A stretch of 56,801 bases of DNA from an uncultured Pseudomonadota bacterium (GCA_903919315.1 CAIXHP010000011.1:1-56801), one strand, 5' to 3'. Positions 33,751 to 42,245 are shown, counted from the stretch's first letter. Made by a program: numbers and translations. The notes: generated by a model from the sequence alone, not told the origin.

Positions 33751-34245
33751 CTATCGGCCTTCTTGCAGCAGCCTGTCGGCGAAGCGTTGGCGGTCTTCGG
33801 GGGACATGGTGCTGATTTTGGCGGCAGCTTTCTCCTGCGTTTGCCGCCGCACATCATCCATCAACGCATCGGTGGCGCCAAAATGCTGCAAAACATCCTC
33901 TTTGCTGACGGTGTTGGCCTTGAGTTTTTGGGCGAAGTCGGCGCGTAAAGCTTTAATCTTTTCAAAGCTTTGCTGCATGGATTCAAGCGCGCCGCTCATT
34001 TCATCCGGACTGAAAAGGCTAGAGGGCCCGAAAAACGGAGGCGGCGGCCTGTGATGTGCGCCCTGCATAGGTGGGGGAGGGGGGGGCATCATCATGGGGT
34101 CTTCGCCGCCCATCATGAAGGGAGGCGGAGGCATTGCGCCGGGCAGAGTCACGCGTCCCAGCAAAAAGGCGACCAGAAAAATGTTGGCCGCGATAGAACA
34201 AGCGAGAATGAAACGTCGTTTGTTGCCGAAATTTTCGCCGCTCAT
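33751..34245 (-). CDS. CnrX/CpxP-like periplasmic sensor protein
   Basis: One N-terminal membrane anchor (FILACSIAANIFLVAFLLG) is followed by a Met/Pro-rich segment (runs of PPPP with MMMGG-type Met clusters) and a helical domain of the heavy-metal-resist/CpxP kind (ALESMQQSFEKIKALRADFA, ... MSPEDRQRFADRLL). Such proteins sense metal or damaged protein in the periplasm and control a partner anti-sigma factor. Its ATG overlaps the stop of the probable anti-sigma gene (ATGA), giving the order sigma, anti-sigma, sensor seen in cnrYXH-type systems. The Met/His-rich stretch suggests copper or another soft metal, but the ligand is not known. Confidence 0.65.
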   Translation of the reverse strand: MSGENFGNKRRFILACSIAANIFLVAFLLGRVTLPGAMPPPPFMMGGEDPMMMPPPPPPMQGAHHRPPPPFFGPSSLFSPDEMSGALESMQQSFEKIKALRADFAQKLKANTVSKEDVLQHFGATDALMDDVRRQTQEKAAAKISTMSPEDRQRFADRLLQEGR

Positions 34246-34562
34246 AAAATCACCTCGTTCAAGTTGCTGGCACCAAGAATGACGCCGTCAAGCGTAAGTG
34301 TCGAGACGGACGGCGCGGACGTGACGGAAAAGGGTTTAACCTGCGACGCGCTGCCCAGCCAAAACCCCAGCAGCGCCAGACCGATCAACGCAAAGGCGCT
34401 GTGGGGCCGGAAAGTTTGCCGCTGCGCCCACAACGGAATGACCGCTGCGCCCGCACGCGGCTGCGCGCGCCGCAGGATGCGCTCCATCAATTCCGGCGAA
34501 GGTTCCTCGACTTTGTAGCTGTCCAACAGCGCGGCGAGTTCGCGATCAAAGATGTCCGGCAT
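34242..34562 (-). CDS. Probable membrane anti-sigma factor (CnrY-like)
   Basis: A small protein of 106 residues from ATG 34562, which has GGGAG eight bases upstream. A cytoplasmic N-terminal half (MPDIFDRELAALLDSYKVEE, PSPELMERILRRAQPR) is followed by one membrane helix (SAFALIGLALLGFWLGSA) and a short periplasmic end. There is no zinc-binding ZAS motif. The assignment as anti-sigma rests on topology and its position: it overlaps the end of the sigma-factor gene by 17 bases and the start of the sensor gene by 4. Confidence 0.6.
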   Translation of the reverse strand: MPDIFDRELAALLDSYKVEEPSPELMERILRRAQPRAGAAVIPLWAQRQTFRPHSAFALIGLALLGFWLGSASQVKPFSVTSAPSVSTLTLDGVILGASNLNEVIL

Positions 34563-35112
34563 GTTTATACTCCCGTTCTTCACTTATCAGTTCGTCCTTG
34601 AGCCGTTGCTTGGCACGAAACAAAAGCTGTTGGAACGCGCCGAGCATGATGTCCATCGCGTCGGCGGCTTCCTGATTGCTCAGCTCTTCGTAGTAGCCGA
34701 GAACAATGGCGATCCTTTGGCGCTCCGGCAACACCTGCAGCGCGCGCCTGACGCGATCGCTCAGTTGGTCGGCGATCATCTTTTCGTCCGCGCCGGGCGC
34801 GTCGTCGGCGAGAAGATCCAAATCTTCCATTGCGGCGGGAACCGCTTTACGCCGTCGGTCGAGACAAGCGTTAATCACCACCCGATAGAGCCACGTCGAG
34901 AATTTTGCCCTCGGTTCCCACCGCACGGCCTCGTCCCAGATTTTTAGGCACACTTCTTGCGTTACGTCTTCTGCATCCTGCCGGTTGCCGAGCACACGCT
35001 CGGCAACCTTCAGGCTTTTGCCGAGATGCCTGCCGACAAGCATCCTATAGGCATCTTTGTCCTGCCGCGCGATACGCGCCATAAGTTCGTGGTCAGGATC
35101 GGAAACGGCCAA
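34546..35112 (-). CDS. ECF-type RNA polymerase sigma factor
   Basis: Region 2 (ARQDKDAYRMLVGRHL, NRQDAEDVTQEVCLKIW, FSTWLYRVVINACLDRRRK) and region 4 (LQVLPERQRIAIVLGYYEEL, SNQEAADAMDIMLGAFQQLL, RAKQRLKDEL) are both clear, with a short linker and no region 1 or 3. This is a group 4 (ECF) sigma factor, 188 residues. It should be held at the membrane by the overlapping anti-sigma gene product and released by the sensor. A promoter of ECF form lies 56-80 bp upstream and matches one in front of the divergent EF-hand gene, which suggests autoregulation and that the EF-hand gene is a target. Confidence 0.9.
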   Translation of the reverse strand: MAVSDPDHELMARIARQDKDAYRMLVGRHLGKSLKVAERVLGNRQDAEDVTQEVCLKIWDEAVRWEPRAKFSTWLYRVVINACLDRRRKAVPAAMEDLDLLADDAPGADEKMIADQLSDRVRRALQVLPERQRIAIVLGYYEELSNQEAADAMDIMLGAFQQLLFRAKQRLKDELISEEREYKHAGHL

Positions 35113-35167
35113 TGCTTTACCTTTGAGTTCTGTTCGGTCGGCGGCGCACGCCCTTCATACAACGTTA

Positions 35168-35192
35168 AACGCCGGGAGCGGACGAAACTTAC
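35168..35192 (-). promoter_or_regulatory. ECF-type promoter of the sigma-factor operon
   Basis: On the minus strand GTAAG (35188-35192) and CGTT (35168-35171) are separated by 16 bp, the spacing known for GGAAC-N16/17-CGTT ECF promoters of alphaproteobacteria. The wider match CGTAAGTTT ... GCGTTTAACG is nearly the same as that of the divergent promoter at 35264-35289. The sigma gene starts 56 bp downstream. Confidence 0.55.
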
Positions 35193-35263
35193 GCTCTTGG
35201 CCCGGCAAAATCAGCCGCCTTGGGAAGAAATTGCCGCCCGCCGCGCCGCGCAAAAAACATTTC

Positions 35264-35289
35264 GTAAGTTTTCCGACCTGTCCCGCGTT
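35264..35289 (+). promoter_or_regulatory. ECF-type promoter of the EF-hand gene
   Basis: GTAAG (35264-35268) and CGTT (35286-35289) with a 17-bp spacer, within CGTAAGTTT ... GCGTTCAACG. It is almost the same as the promoter before the sigma operon, but points the other way. The EF-hand start codon is about 50 bp downstream, after a near-perfect AAGGAGGT ribosome site. Confidence 0.55.
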
Positions 35290-35339
35290 CAACGGATTGG
35301 CGGGATGCAAATCGCCAACCACACCTCAAGGAGGTTTCA

Positions 35340-36107
35340 ATGACGAGTATATCGAACTTGTCGGGCGGAAGTCAGGCCGCCAGCCTCGCCAGTATGCGGC
35401 AAGCCATGTTCAGCAAGATGGACGCGGACAGCAGCGGAACGGTGAGCAAGGACGAATTCGTTGCGGCACGTCCCAAAAATGTTACCGCCGATCAGGCCGC
35501 CACTCTGTATGGCAAGATCGACACCACCGGCTCGAATGCCCTGTCCAGCGATCAGCTGGATCAAGGCATGGAGGCCAACAAACCGAGCGATGGCGCGGGC
35601 AGCCTCGGCAGCAGCGGGAGCAATCTTTCCAGCGATTTGCTGTCGACGCTGATGCAGTTGCTCTCGCAAAGCAGTTCGTCTTCGACCGGCGCCTCTCAAA
35701 CAAAGCCTTCCGCGACCGCTATGTTCAGCAAGATGGACACGGACGGCGACAACAAGGTGACGGAATCCGAATTTGTCGCCGCCCGCCCGGACGATGTGAG
35801 CGCAAGCCAAGCCAGCGAGTTGTTCGCGTCCATGGACACGAGCGGCACAGGCTCGATCACATCGGATCAGCTTAAGTCCTCGATGGCCAAAGGGCCGGGC
35901 GGCCCGCCTCCCGGAGGGCCTCCCCCCGGAGGTTCCCCGCCTTCCGGTGCGGCGCAAAGCTCGGACAGCTCAAGCTCGACCTCGGACTCAACGTCCCTTG
36001 TCGCCATGCTGGAAGAGCTGTTGAAGGCGGCCAAGGCGTACGCGTCCACTGCCAGCTACAGCAGCGCGACCACCGACGAAACCTCGTTGCTGACGACCAC
36101 GGCCTGA
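35340..36107 (+). CDS. EF-hand calcium-binding protein with four EF loops
   Basis: Four EF-hand loops are visible: DADSSGTVSKDE (28-39), DTTGSNALSSDQ (61-72), DTDGDNKVTESE (133-144) and DTSGTGSITSDQ (166-177). They form two pairs separated by a Ser/Gly-rich linker. The first loop of each pair is followed by the same F-VAARP motif, so the protein arose by internal duplication. A Pro/Gly-rich stretch (PPPGGPPPGG) and a Ser/Thr-rich tail follow. There is no signal peptide, so it is either cytoplasmic or exported by another route. It would bind calcium. AAGGAGGT lies seven bases before the ATG. Its promoter suggests control by the adjacent ECF sigma factor. Confidence 0.85.
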   Translation: MTSISNLSGGSQAASLASMRQAMFSKMDADSSGTVSKDEFVAARPKNVTADQAATLYGKIDTTGSNALSSDQLDQGMEANKPSDGAGSLGSSGSNLSSDLLSTLMQLLSQSSSSSTGASQTKPSATAMFSKMDTDGDNKVTESEFVAARPDDVSASQASELFASMDTSGTGSITSDQLKSSMAKGPGGPPPGGPPPGGSPPSGAAQSSDSSSSTSDSTSLVAMLEELLKAAKAYASTASYSSATTDETSLLTTTA

Positions 36108-36131
36108 CCCAGAGCCTGTGATCGCCGCGAA

Positions 36132-36163
36132 AAGCGCCGGACGAAAGTTCGGCGCTTTTTGTT
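36132..36163 (+). terminator. Rho-independent terminator of the EF-hand gene
   Basis: Stem agcgccg(gac) / (gtt)cggcgct with a gaaa loop followed by TTTTTG, 25 bp past the stop codon. Confidence 0.85.
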
Positions 36164-36270
36164 TAACCACAGTGCCGTGGGCGACAACCGCCTTGATCGC
36201 TTCGTGAATTCATGCTGAGTTCAGGGGCTTTTTCCGACGCGAGTCTTTCTTTTTCAAGCCCGGGGCTGTC

Positions 36271-37446
36271 ATGACCAATCCGAACCATTATCTCTTCACG
36301 TCCGAATCCGTCGGCGAAGGCCATCCCGACAAGGTGTGCGACCGCATTTCGGACTCGATCGTCGATTTGTTTCTGAAAGAAGACCCGCACAGCCGCGTGG
36401 CGGTCGAGTCCTTGGCCACCTCCAACCGCATTGTTCTGGCCGGAGAAATCCGTGGGCCGGAAAGCATCACGGCGCACGACATGGAGAAAGCGGCGCGCGA
36501 GGCCGTGCATGAAATCGGCTACGCGCAAAAGGGGTTTCACTGGCAATGGCTGGACGTGGAAATTTATGTTCACGCCCAATCCGTCGACATCGCGCAGGGC
36601 GTGGACGCATCCGGCGACAAGGACGAAGGCGCGGGCGATCAGGGCATCATGTTCGGATATGCCTGCACCGAAACGCCGACGCTCATGCCCGCGCCGATCT
36701 GCTATTCGCACAAGATTCTGCGCCTGATCTCCGAAGACCGCCACATGGGCAAGTTGCCTCTGCTGGGGCCGGACGCGAAGAGTCAGGTGACGCTGGAATA
36801 TGTGAATGGTAAGCCGGTACGCGCCGCGCGCATCGTCGTGTCCACCCAGCATGACGAGAGCATCGATCAGGCCGACGTGCGCGAACTCGTGCGCCCCTAT
36901 GTCGCCAAGGCGTTGCCGGAAGGCTGGATGTGCGACGACGAGCATTTCTACGTCAACCCCACCGGGCGCTTCGTCATCGGCGGGCCGGACGGCGACGCCG
37001 GATTGACGGGCCGCAAGATTATCGTCGACACCTACGGCGGCGCGGCCCCGCACGGCGGCGGCGCGTTTTCGGGCAAAGACCCCACCAAGGTGGATCGCTC
37101 GGCGGCCTATATGGCGCGTTATCTGGCCAAGAATGTCGTGGCGGCAGGCATCGCGGATCGTTGCACCATCCAGTTGGCCTACGCGATCGGCGTTTCGGAG
37201 CCGTTGGCGGTGTACGCTTCGACTCACGGCACGAATAAGGTGGACGACGCAAATCTGGTGGACGTGTTGCGCCAGATCGTTCGGTTGACGCCTCGTGCGA
37301 TCCGCGAGCATTTGGGGCTAAACCGGCCTATTTACAAGAAAACTTCGTCCTTTGGTCACTTTGGACGTGAACCTGAGGCGGACGGGCATTTCTCGTGGGA
37401 ACGCCTCGATCTGGTCGCGGAATTGAAGCGAGCCTACAAACTCTGA
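36271..37446 (+). CDS. metK: S-adenosylmethionine synthetase
   Basis: Makes S-adenosylmethionine from methionine and ATP. The characteristic motifs are present: [20 protein letters not shown] at the start, [12 protein letters not shown], and the phosphate-binding loop [19 protein letters not shown]. Length 391 is normal. The 107 bases between the previous terminator and the ATG contain no sequence that I could fit to the SAM-II or SAM/SAH riboswitch consensus. The stop is two bases before the GTG of trmB, so the pair is probably co-transcribed. Confidence 0.95.
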   Translation: MTNPNHYLFTSESVGEGHPDKVCDRISDSIVDLFLKEDPHSRVAVESLATSNRIVLAGEIRGPESITAHDMEKAAREAVHEIGYAQKGFHWQWLDVEIYVHAQSVDIAQGVDASGDKDEGAGDQGIMFGYACTETPTLMPAPICYSHKILRLISEDRHMGKLPLLGPDAKSQVTLEYVNGKPVRAARIVVSTQHDESIDQADVRELVRPYVAKALPEGWMCDDEHFYVNPTGRFVIGGPDGDAGLTGRKIIVDTYGGAAPHGGGAFSGKDPTKVDRSAAYMARYLAKNVVAAGIADRCTIQLAYAIGVSEPLAVYASTHGTNKVDDANLVDVLRQIVRLTPRAIREHLGLNRPIYKKTSSFGHFGREPEADGHFSWERLDLVAELKRAYKL

Positions 37447-37448
37447 TC

Positions 37449-38114
37449 GTGTCCGAGCCGTCGTCCCGCCTCTTTGGCCGTCGCAAGGGCCGTCCGTTGC
37501 ATGTGCGCAAAAGCGCGCTGGTGCGCGAGCTGCTGCCGACGTTGCAGATCGATCCCGCCGCCACCCCCGACCCGCGCGCGCTGTTTGCTGTTCCTCCCGT
37601 TGAGGTGTGGCTGGAAATCGGCTTTGGCGGCGGCGAGCATTTGGCAGCGCAGGCGGCGCGGCACCCGGACATCGGCTTTGTCGGTTGTGAACCGTTCCTG
37701 AACGGCGTCGCCAGCCTGTTGGATCACATCGACCGTGAGCAATTGGCGAACATTCGGATTTTCCCCGACGACGCGCGGGTGCTGCTCGACGCGATGCCGG
37801 ATCATGCTCTTGATCGTTGCTTTGTGTTGTTCGCCGACCCGTGGCCCAAGAAGCGCCACGCCGAGCGCCGCTTCATCGGACGCGCCAATCTGGATCGTCT
37901 GGCGCGAACGCTGAAGTCGGGGGCCGAATTGCGCTTGGCGACGGATGTCGCGCCGTTGGCCGCGTGGATGCGTGAACAGGTTGCGGCGCATCCCGCCTTC
38001 GTCTGCATCGGCGACGGCCCGACGCCTCCGCCCGACTGGGTCGCCACGCGCTACGAACAAAAAGGCCTCGCCGCAGGCCGCCAGCCGGTCTATCTCGGCT
38101 ACCGGCGGGTATGA
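37449..38114 (+). CDS. trmB: tRNA (guanine-N7-)-methyltransferase
   Basis: Methylates G46 in the variable loop of tRNAs using S-adenosylmethionine. Motifs: LEIGFGGGEHLAAQA (cofactor loop) and FADPWPKKRHAERRF (catalytic and tRNA-binding), plus the TD.A.W region (LRLATDVAPLAAWM). The frame is open from 37395, but the GTG at 37449 lies two bases after the metK stop and gives a standard length (221). It fits functionally behind metK, which makes its cofactor. Confidence 0.92.
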   Translation: MSEPSSRLFGRRKGRPLHVRKSALVRELLPTLQIDPAATPDPRALFAVPPVEVWLEIGFGGGEHLAAQAARHPDIGFVGCEPFLNGVASLLDHIDREQLANIRIFPDDARVLLDAMPDHALDRCFVLFADPWPKKRHAERRFIGRANLDRLARTLKSGAELRLATDVAPLAAWMREQVAAHPAFVCIGDGPTPPPDWVATRYEQKGLAAGRQPVYLGYRRV

Positions 38115-38149
38115 TGGCCTTTTTAGGGGAGATCATCCACGCCGCCGCC

Positions 38150-38911
38150 CTAATGCCAGCGCACGAGCGCGTAGCCGCCGCGCGGGGCGTTTTCACGCGC
38201 CTGCGTTCCAACATTGAGGCTGAGGTGGTCGGAGGCCATCCATGTTCCGCGCACGTCATGCCCACGCGCGTGATCGTTGAGCGCCGGATCGCCGTCGTCG
38301 AAACGCGCGGTGAGAACGCCCCAAGGCCGCCCGTGATCGTGCGCGCCAAAGGCCAGACTGGCCTTAATGCCCCACAGACCGCGCGCGCCAGCCCACCCCA
38401 TGCCATAGAACGGCTCTAGGTTCAGGCGAACGTCGTCGCGCAGGTCGCGCCGATAGTGAAAGCCGAGCAGGGCGGCATCGCGCCACGGCAAGACACCGTC
38501 CGCATGGCGATAACCGGGGACGAGCCAAAACGCCTCGGGCGCATCGTCATCGCCCTGCCGCCACAACGCCGCAAAAAAGGAAGGCTGATTCTTGCCGGAC
38601 CCGCGCAAAAAGGCATCAAGTCCCACGGTGCGTTCAAAGCGTTGCCACCCTTGATCGGCGAAGCGCAGCGGTCCTGTCAGCGCGTTGCTGGAAAGCGCCG
38701 CCAGCAGATGATGACGGCCATAGGCGGCTTCGGCGCTGTCGTCGTCGCGATGGGGGCCATAGGCTGTGAGACGGCTGGGCAAAAGCGGCATAGAGCTGTC
38801 GTTCGTCGCGGCGCACAGCGGCGACGCGATGGCAAAGCCGAGCAAAAGCGCAAAAACCCCCGTCCGGAAACCGGCCTTGAGCGAGGTTCGTGATGCGGCG
38901 GCCTCGGGCAT
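38150..38911 (-). CDS. Secreted hypothetical protein, possibly outer-membrane
   Basis: I do not recognise the family. From ATG 38911 there is a signal peptide (TGVFALLLGFAIASPLCAA), then a ~225-residue exported part rich in Trp, Tyr and Gly with alternating strands (GFHYRRDLRDDVRLNLEPFY, IKASLAFGAHDHGRPWGVLT, and a final GGYALVRWH). The pattern of short amphipathic strands suggests an outer-membrane beta-barrel, although the last residue is His, not the usual Phe. The open frame continues upstream to 39262, but that part overlaps the kup start and has no signal. It converges with trmB. Confidence 0.55.
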   Translation of the reverse strand: MPEAAASRTSLKAGFRTGVFALLLGFAIASPLCAATNDSSMPLLPSRLTAYGPHRDDDSAEAAYGRHHLLAALSSNALTGPLRFADQGWQRFERTVGLDAFLRGSGKNQPSFFAALWRQGDDDAPEAFWLVPGYRHADGVLPWRDAALLGFHYRRDLRDDVRLNLEPFYGMGWAGARGLWGIKASLAFGAHDHGRPWGVLTARFDDGDPALNDHARGHDVRGTWMASDHLSLNVGTQARENAPRGGYALVRWH

Positions 38912-39176
38912 ACCAAAACTCCGCGACGGAAGGCGCAAGGAACCAAGCAAAGTAGGCGTTCCTCGCCATGCGTTAGTATACTCCAACGGCCTCGCGATAG
39001 GGGAAAATTGATGGCGAAACCGGATAGATAACGCGCGGCACCAGCGATTCCCCCCAGCCGGTGTGGGTGATAGGACTCGCTTTTTCCCGCCTGCGCCGTA
39101 TGATCCGTGGCGTGAAACGATGCGTCGCCGATTCCGTCGCGCCCGCGTCGAGGCTCCCTTTGCATGAGTTTCCCCC

Positions 39177-41063
39177 ATGTCGCCGGATATCATTCCCACG
39201 GAGAAAAAAAGCCCGCAGGCCATGCTCGCCTTGGCGGCGTTGGGAATCGTATTCGGTGACATCGGTACCAGCCCGCTTTACGCGATGCAGGAATGTTTTG
39301 CGCACGGCTTGCCGCCCGACCCCGTCAATGTCTTTGGCATCACGTCGCTGATCTTTTGGAGCCTGACCATCGTTGTCTCGCTCAAATACGTTCTGATCGT
39401 CATGCGGGCGGACAATCGCGGTGAGGGCGGCATTCTGGCGCTGATGGCGCTGGCGACGAGCGGTGCGCGGCGCAAGCGCAACGGCCGTGTGAGCCTGATC
39501 GCGCTGATCGGACTGTGCGGCGCGTCGCTGTTCTTTGGCGACAGCATTATCACCCCCGCCATCTCGGTGCTGAGCGCGGTCGAAGGCCTCAACGTCGCTG
39601 CCCCGCACATGCAGGAACTCGTGCTGCCGCTCACGGTGCTGATCCTGCTGATGCTGTTCTTGTTTCAAAGCAAGGGCACGCAGATGGTAGGGAATTATTT
39701 TGGCCCGATCATGGTCGTGTGGTTCGTCGTCCTCGGCGCGCTGGGGTTGCGTTCTATCGTGGCGAACCCAGCCATTCTGGCGGCGGTCAATCCGGCCTAT
39801 GCCCTCGACATCGTCTTTCACCACGGATGGATGTCGTTCGTTATTCTGGGCGCGGTGCTTTTGGCTTTTACGGGCGCAGAGGCGCTGTACGCCGACATGG
39901 GGCATTTTGGCCTCAAACCGATCCGCATGGCGTGGGTTGGCGTGGTGATGCCAGCTCTCCTGCTCAATTATTTCGGCCAAGGAGCGTTGTTGCTCGCGAA
40001 TCCCGAAGCGATCAGCAACCCCTTTTACCTGTTGGTGCCCAAGGAACTGATGCTGTGGATGGTCGGACTGGCGGCCATGGCAACGGTGATCGCGTCGCAG
40101 GCTGTGATTTCCGGCACATTCTCGGTCGTGCAGCAGGCCATGCACCTCGACTTCCTGCCGCGCTTTACCGTGCGCCACACCTCGGCGCAGGAATTTGGGC
40201 AAATCTATATGCCGCAGATCAACTGGCTGCTGTGCTGCGGCGTGTTGTTGCTGGTGGTGCTGTTCCGTTCGTCGGGAGCCTTGGCCAACGCCTATGGTTT
40301 TGCCGTTGCTGGCACGATGTTTTCGACGGCGCTTTTGGTCTACAGCGTGGCGCGCAATATCTGGCGCTGGCCGTGGTTGCTGAGCGTCGCGGTGTTGGGC
40401 TTTATCCTGGCCGTTGACCTCATGTTCTTCATATCGGCGACTCTCAAGATTCCCGACGGCGGCTGGTTGCCGTTGGGCATCGGCGCGGCTATGCTCACGA
40501 TCTTCATCACATGGCGACAGGGCCGCGATGTCGTGCGCGCCCACCGGCGCATTCGTAGCCGCCGGTTGGAAGCGTTTCTCGAAACCGTCACGCCGGATCG
40601 CCCGCTCCGCGTTCTCGGTACGGCGGTCTATCTGTTCAGCTTGCGCTCGCTGATGCCGTCCGCGCTCACCAGCAATCTGCATCACAACAAAGTCCTGCAC
40701 GACCGCGTGATCATCCTGACCATCGTGACCGAAGAAGAACCCCGCGTGCCCGACGAAAACCGCATCACTGTTCAGGCGATGGGCAAGGGGATGTGGCAGG
40801 TCGAGTTGCACTACGGCTTTATGGAACGCCCCGATGTGGTTAAGGACTTGGAAACCTACCTGATGGCCGACTGCCCGCTTAATCTGAACGAGACATCCTT
40901 CTTCATCGGCCATGACGTGTTCGTGGAAGGCACCCACTCGCTCAGGCCGCAATGGCGCGGCAAGCTGTTCCTCTGGATGTCCAACCACGCCGTGGACGCC
41001 TACGAATACTTCCGCATCCCCCCCGACATGGTGGTCGAACTGCGGGTGCAGGTCGAAGTGTGA
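39177..41063 (+). CDS. kup: Kup-family potassium uptake transporter
   Basis: About twelve membrane helices followed by a ~170-residue cytoplasmic C-terminal domain. The Kup signature lies near the start, GIVFGDIGTSPLYAMQE, with further family segments ADNRGEGGILALMALA, GDSIITPAISVLSAVEGL and FSVVQQAMHLDFLPR. It brings K+ into the cell with protons and is typically used at low pH or when other uptake systems are limited. Length (628) is standard. It is a single gene. The long open frame on the opposite strand (38973-41156) is a shadow. Confidence 0.95.
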   Translation: MSPDIIPTEKKSPQAMLALAALGIVFGDIGTSPLYAMQECFAHGLPPDPVNVFGITSLIFWSLTIVVSLKYVLIVMRADNRGEGGILALMALATSGARRKRNGRVSLIALIGLCGASLFFGDSIITPAISVLSAVEGLNVAAPHMQELVLPLTVLILLMLFLFQSKGTQMVGNYFGPIMVVWFVVLGALGLRSIVANPAILAAVNPAYALDIVFHHGWMSFVILGAVLLAFTGAEALYADMGHFGLKPIRMAWVGVVMPALLLNYFGQGALLLANPEAISNPFYLLVPKELMLWMVGLAAMATVIASQAVISGTFSVVQQAMHLDFLPRFTVRHTSAQEFGQIYMPQINWLLCCGVLLLVVLFRSSGALANAYGFAVAGTMFSTALLVYSVARNIWRWPWLLSVAVLGFILAVDLMFFISATLKIPDGGWLPLGIGAAMLTIFITWRQGRDVVRAHRRIRSRRLEAFLETVTPDRPLRVLGTAVYLFSLRSLMPSALTSNLHHNKVLHDRVIILTIVTEEEPRVPDENRITVQAMGKGMWQVELHYGFMERPDVVKDLETYLMADCPLNLNETSFFIGHDVFVEGTHSLRPQWRGKLFLWMSNHAVDAYEYFRIPPDMVVELRVQVEV

Positions 41064-41101
41064 GGCGGCGATAGAGCCAAAAGGATCATAAAGAAGAAAC
41101 C

Positions 41102-41191
41102 AAATGGGTTCCCCGCCTACGCGGGGATGACGATACCGTATTGAATCCAAACGCAAATTCCGTCATGCCCGCGAAGGCGGGCATCCCATTT
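41102..41191. repeat. Palindromic dispersed repeat between kup and tRNA-Arg
   Basis: 90 bp with imperfect inverted ends of about 31 bp (from aaatgggttccccgcc to the mirrored end gcgggcatcccattt). Each end is itself a small hairpin (ccccgcctacgcgggg; gcccgcgaaggcgggc). It belongs to the same general class as the copies in feoB and before proA, although the interior differs. Confidence 0.7.
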
Positions 41192-41339
41192 TTCCTTAAT
41201 CAACCCACCCGGCACAAACGCGTAACGCCCGTTTTCCCCTCGTTTCCGTCCCTTTTTCAGAAATCTGGCCATAATCCGCCCCGGAATGCTAACCTCCGGA
41301 AACCAAATCTTAGCCATCCAAGCGGATACTCAACCCGCC

Positions 41340-41416
41340 GCGCCCTTAGCTCAGTTGGATAGAGCAGCTGCCTTCTAAGCAGCAGGTCAGAGGTTCGAAT
41401 CCTCTAGGGCGCGCCA
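41340..41416 (+). tRNA. tRNA-Arg (anticodon UCU)
   Basis: A complete cloverleaf can be folded: acceptor GCGCCCT/AGGGCGC with discriminator G, D-arm with AGCTCAGTTGGATAGAGC, anticodon stem CTGCC... with loop CTTCTAA (anticodon TCT, reading AGA), T-arm with GGTTCGAATCC. The CCA end is encoded at 41414-41416. Confidence 0.95.
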
Positions 41417-41602
41417 GACTTTTTATCAGACAATCCAAAATATCAAAGGTGGCCACTGCTGGGGCTTTCGAAGCCCGTTGGTTTCAGATATTTTCTGAGC
41501 TTGCTTCTTGCATCCAGCGAAGAATGGCGATGCCAATTCGGCTAAGAGGACTGCCATTCGATAAGCACATATTTATGTGAGAAACCATCATCGGAACAAA
41601 AA

Positions 41603-42076
41603 ATGCAGTCGAAAAAAAACCATTCCCAACCGACTTATACCACCCCAGCCAATCTCTTTACTGCGGCAAAATCTTATGCATTGGCAATGAATATGATTTT
41701 TTCGCGCGACATCATAAGCACTGCGCTATCGGCTCCGTACTATTTGTTGGCCGGGTTTTCACTGGAGTTATCTTTCAAAAGCATTGTTCTGCTTAAAGGC
41801 AATGACGAAAGCGAGATTAGAAAACTGGGGCACGACTTAAATCAATGCCATAAGCTTGCTATACAGCGCGGATATGTGCCAGCCAATGGAGAGCTGTTGT
41901 CTCACATGGTGGGGTTGATGGCCGCGGCTCACAAAAATCTAGAGCTTCGCTACATTCCCGACAAAACAGAAATCCAGTTACCCAAGCCGGATATCCTGAG
42001 AAAGGTCATAGGAAAGCATCTTGACGCGATCGAGGAACAGTTTCCAATTTGGCCAAAAGATATGGATGCGCCGTAA
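41603..42076 (+). CDS. HEPN-like hypothetical protein (157 aa)
   Basis: An all-helical protein. The stretch APYYLLAGFSLELSFKSIVL followed by IRKLGHDLNQCHKLA resembles HEPN/AbiV-like proteins, in which a membrane-like helix is followed by a K.GHDL..L motif. Function unknown; some relatives take part in phage defence or toxin-antitoxin systems. There is no clear partner gene: tRNA-Arg lies 186 bp upstream and pyrC ~160 bp downstream. Lower G+C than its neighbours and the position behind a tRNA hint at a small acquired insertion. Confidence 0.5.
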   Translation: MQSKKNHSQPTYTTPANLFTAAKSYALAMNMIFSRDIISTALSAPYYLLAGFSLELSFKSIVLLKGNDESEIRKLGHDLNQCHKLAIQRGYVPANGELLSHMVGLMAAAHKNLELRYIPDKTEIQLPKPDILRKVIGKHLDAIEEQFPIWPKDMDAP

Positions 42077-42245
42077 TCCAGAAAACCAATTATCGCATAT
42101 TTTGCACGTTCGTCCTATCCGGTGACCTCCCCCGCGCGACTCGCTTGCGCGACCACCCATTTTCCAACATACAGAGGGGCAGGGGCGGCGGGCTGGTTTT
42201 GGCGGTCGGGTCGCCTGATCTCTTGCGATTTTGGATGCGCCCGCG

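Noticed and set aside
36164-36270. SAM-responsive riboswitch before metK
   Set aside because: I looked for SAM-II and SAM/SAH consensus blocks and found no acceptable match in the 107-base leader; a covariance search would be needed to be sure.
36163-37311. 382-residue open frame on the minus strand
   Set aside because: Shadow of metK. It reads through the EF-hand terminator region and has no start signal.
38973-41156. 727-residue open frame on the minus strand
   Set aside because: It lies opposite kup, whose motifs are certain. The composition (His, Arg, Gln, Asp repeats) is typical of antisense reading of a G+C-rich gene, and it has no ribosome site or domain.
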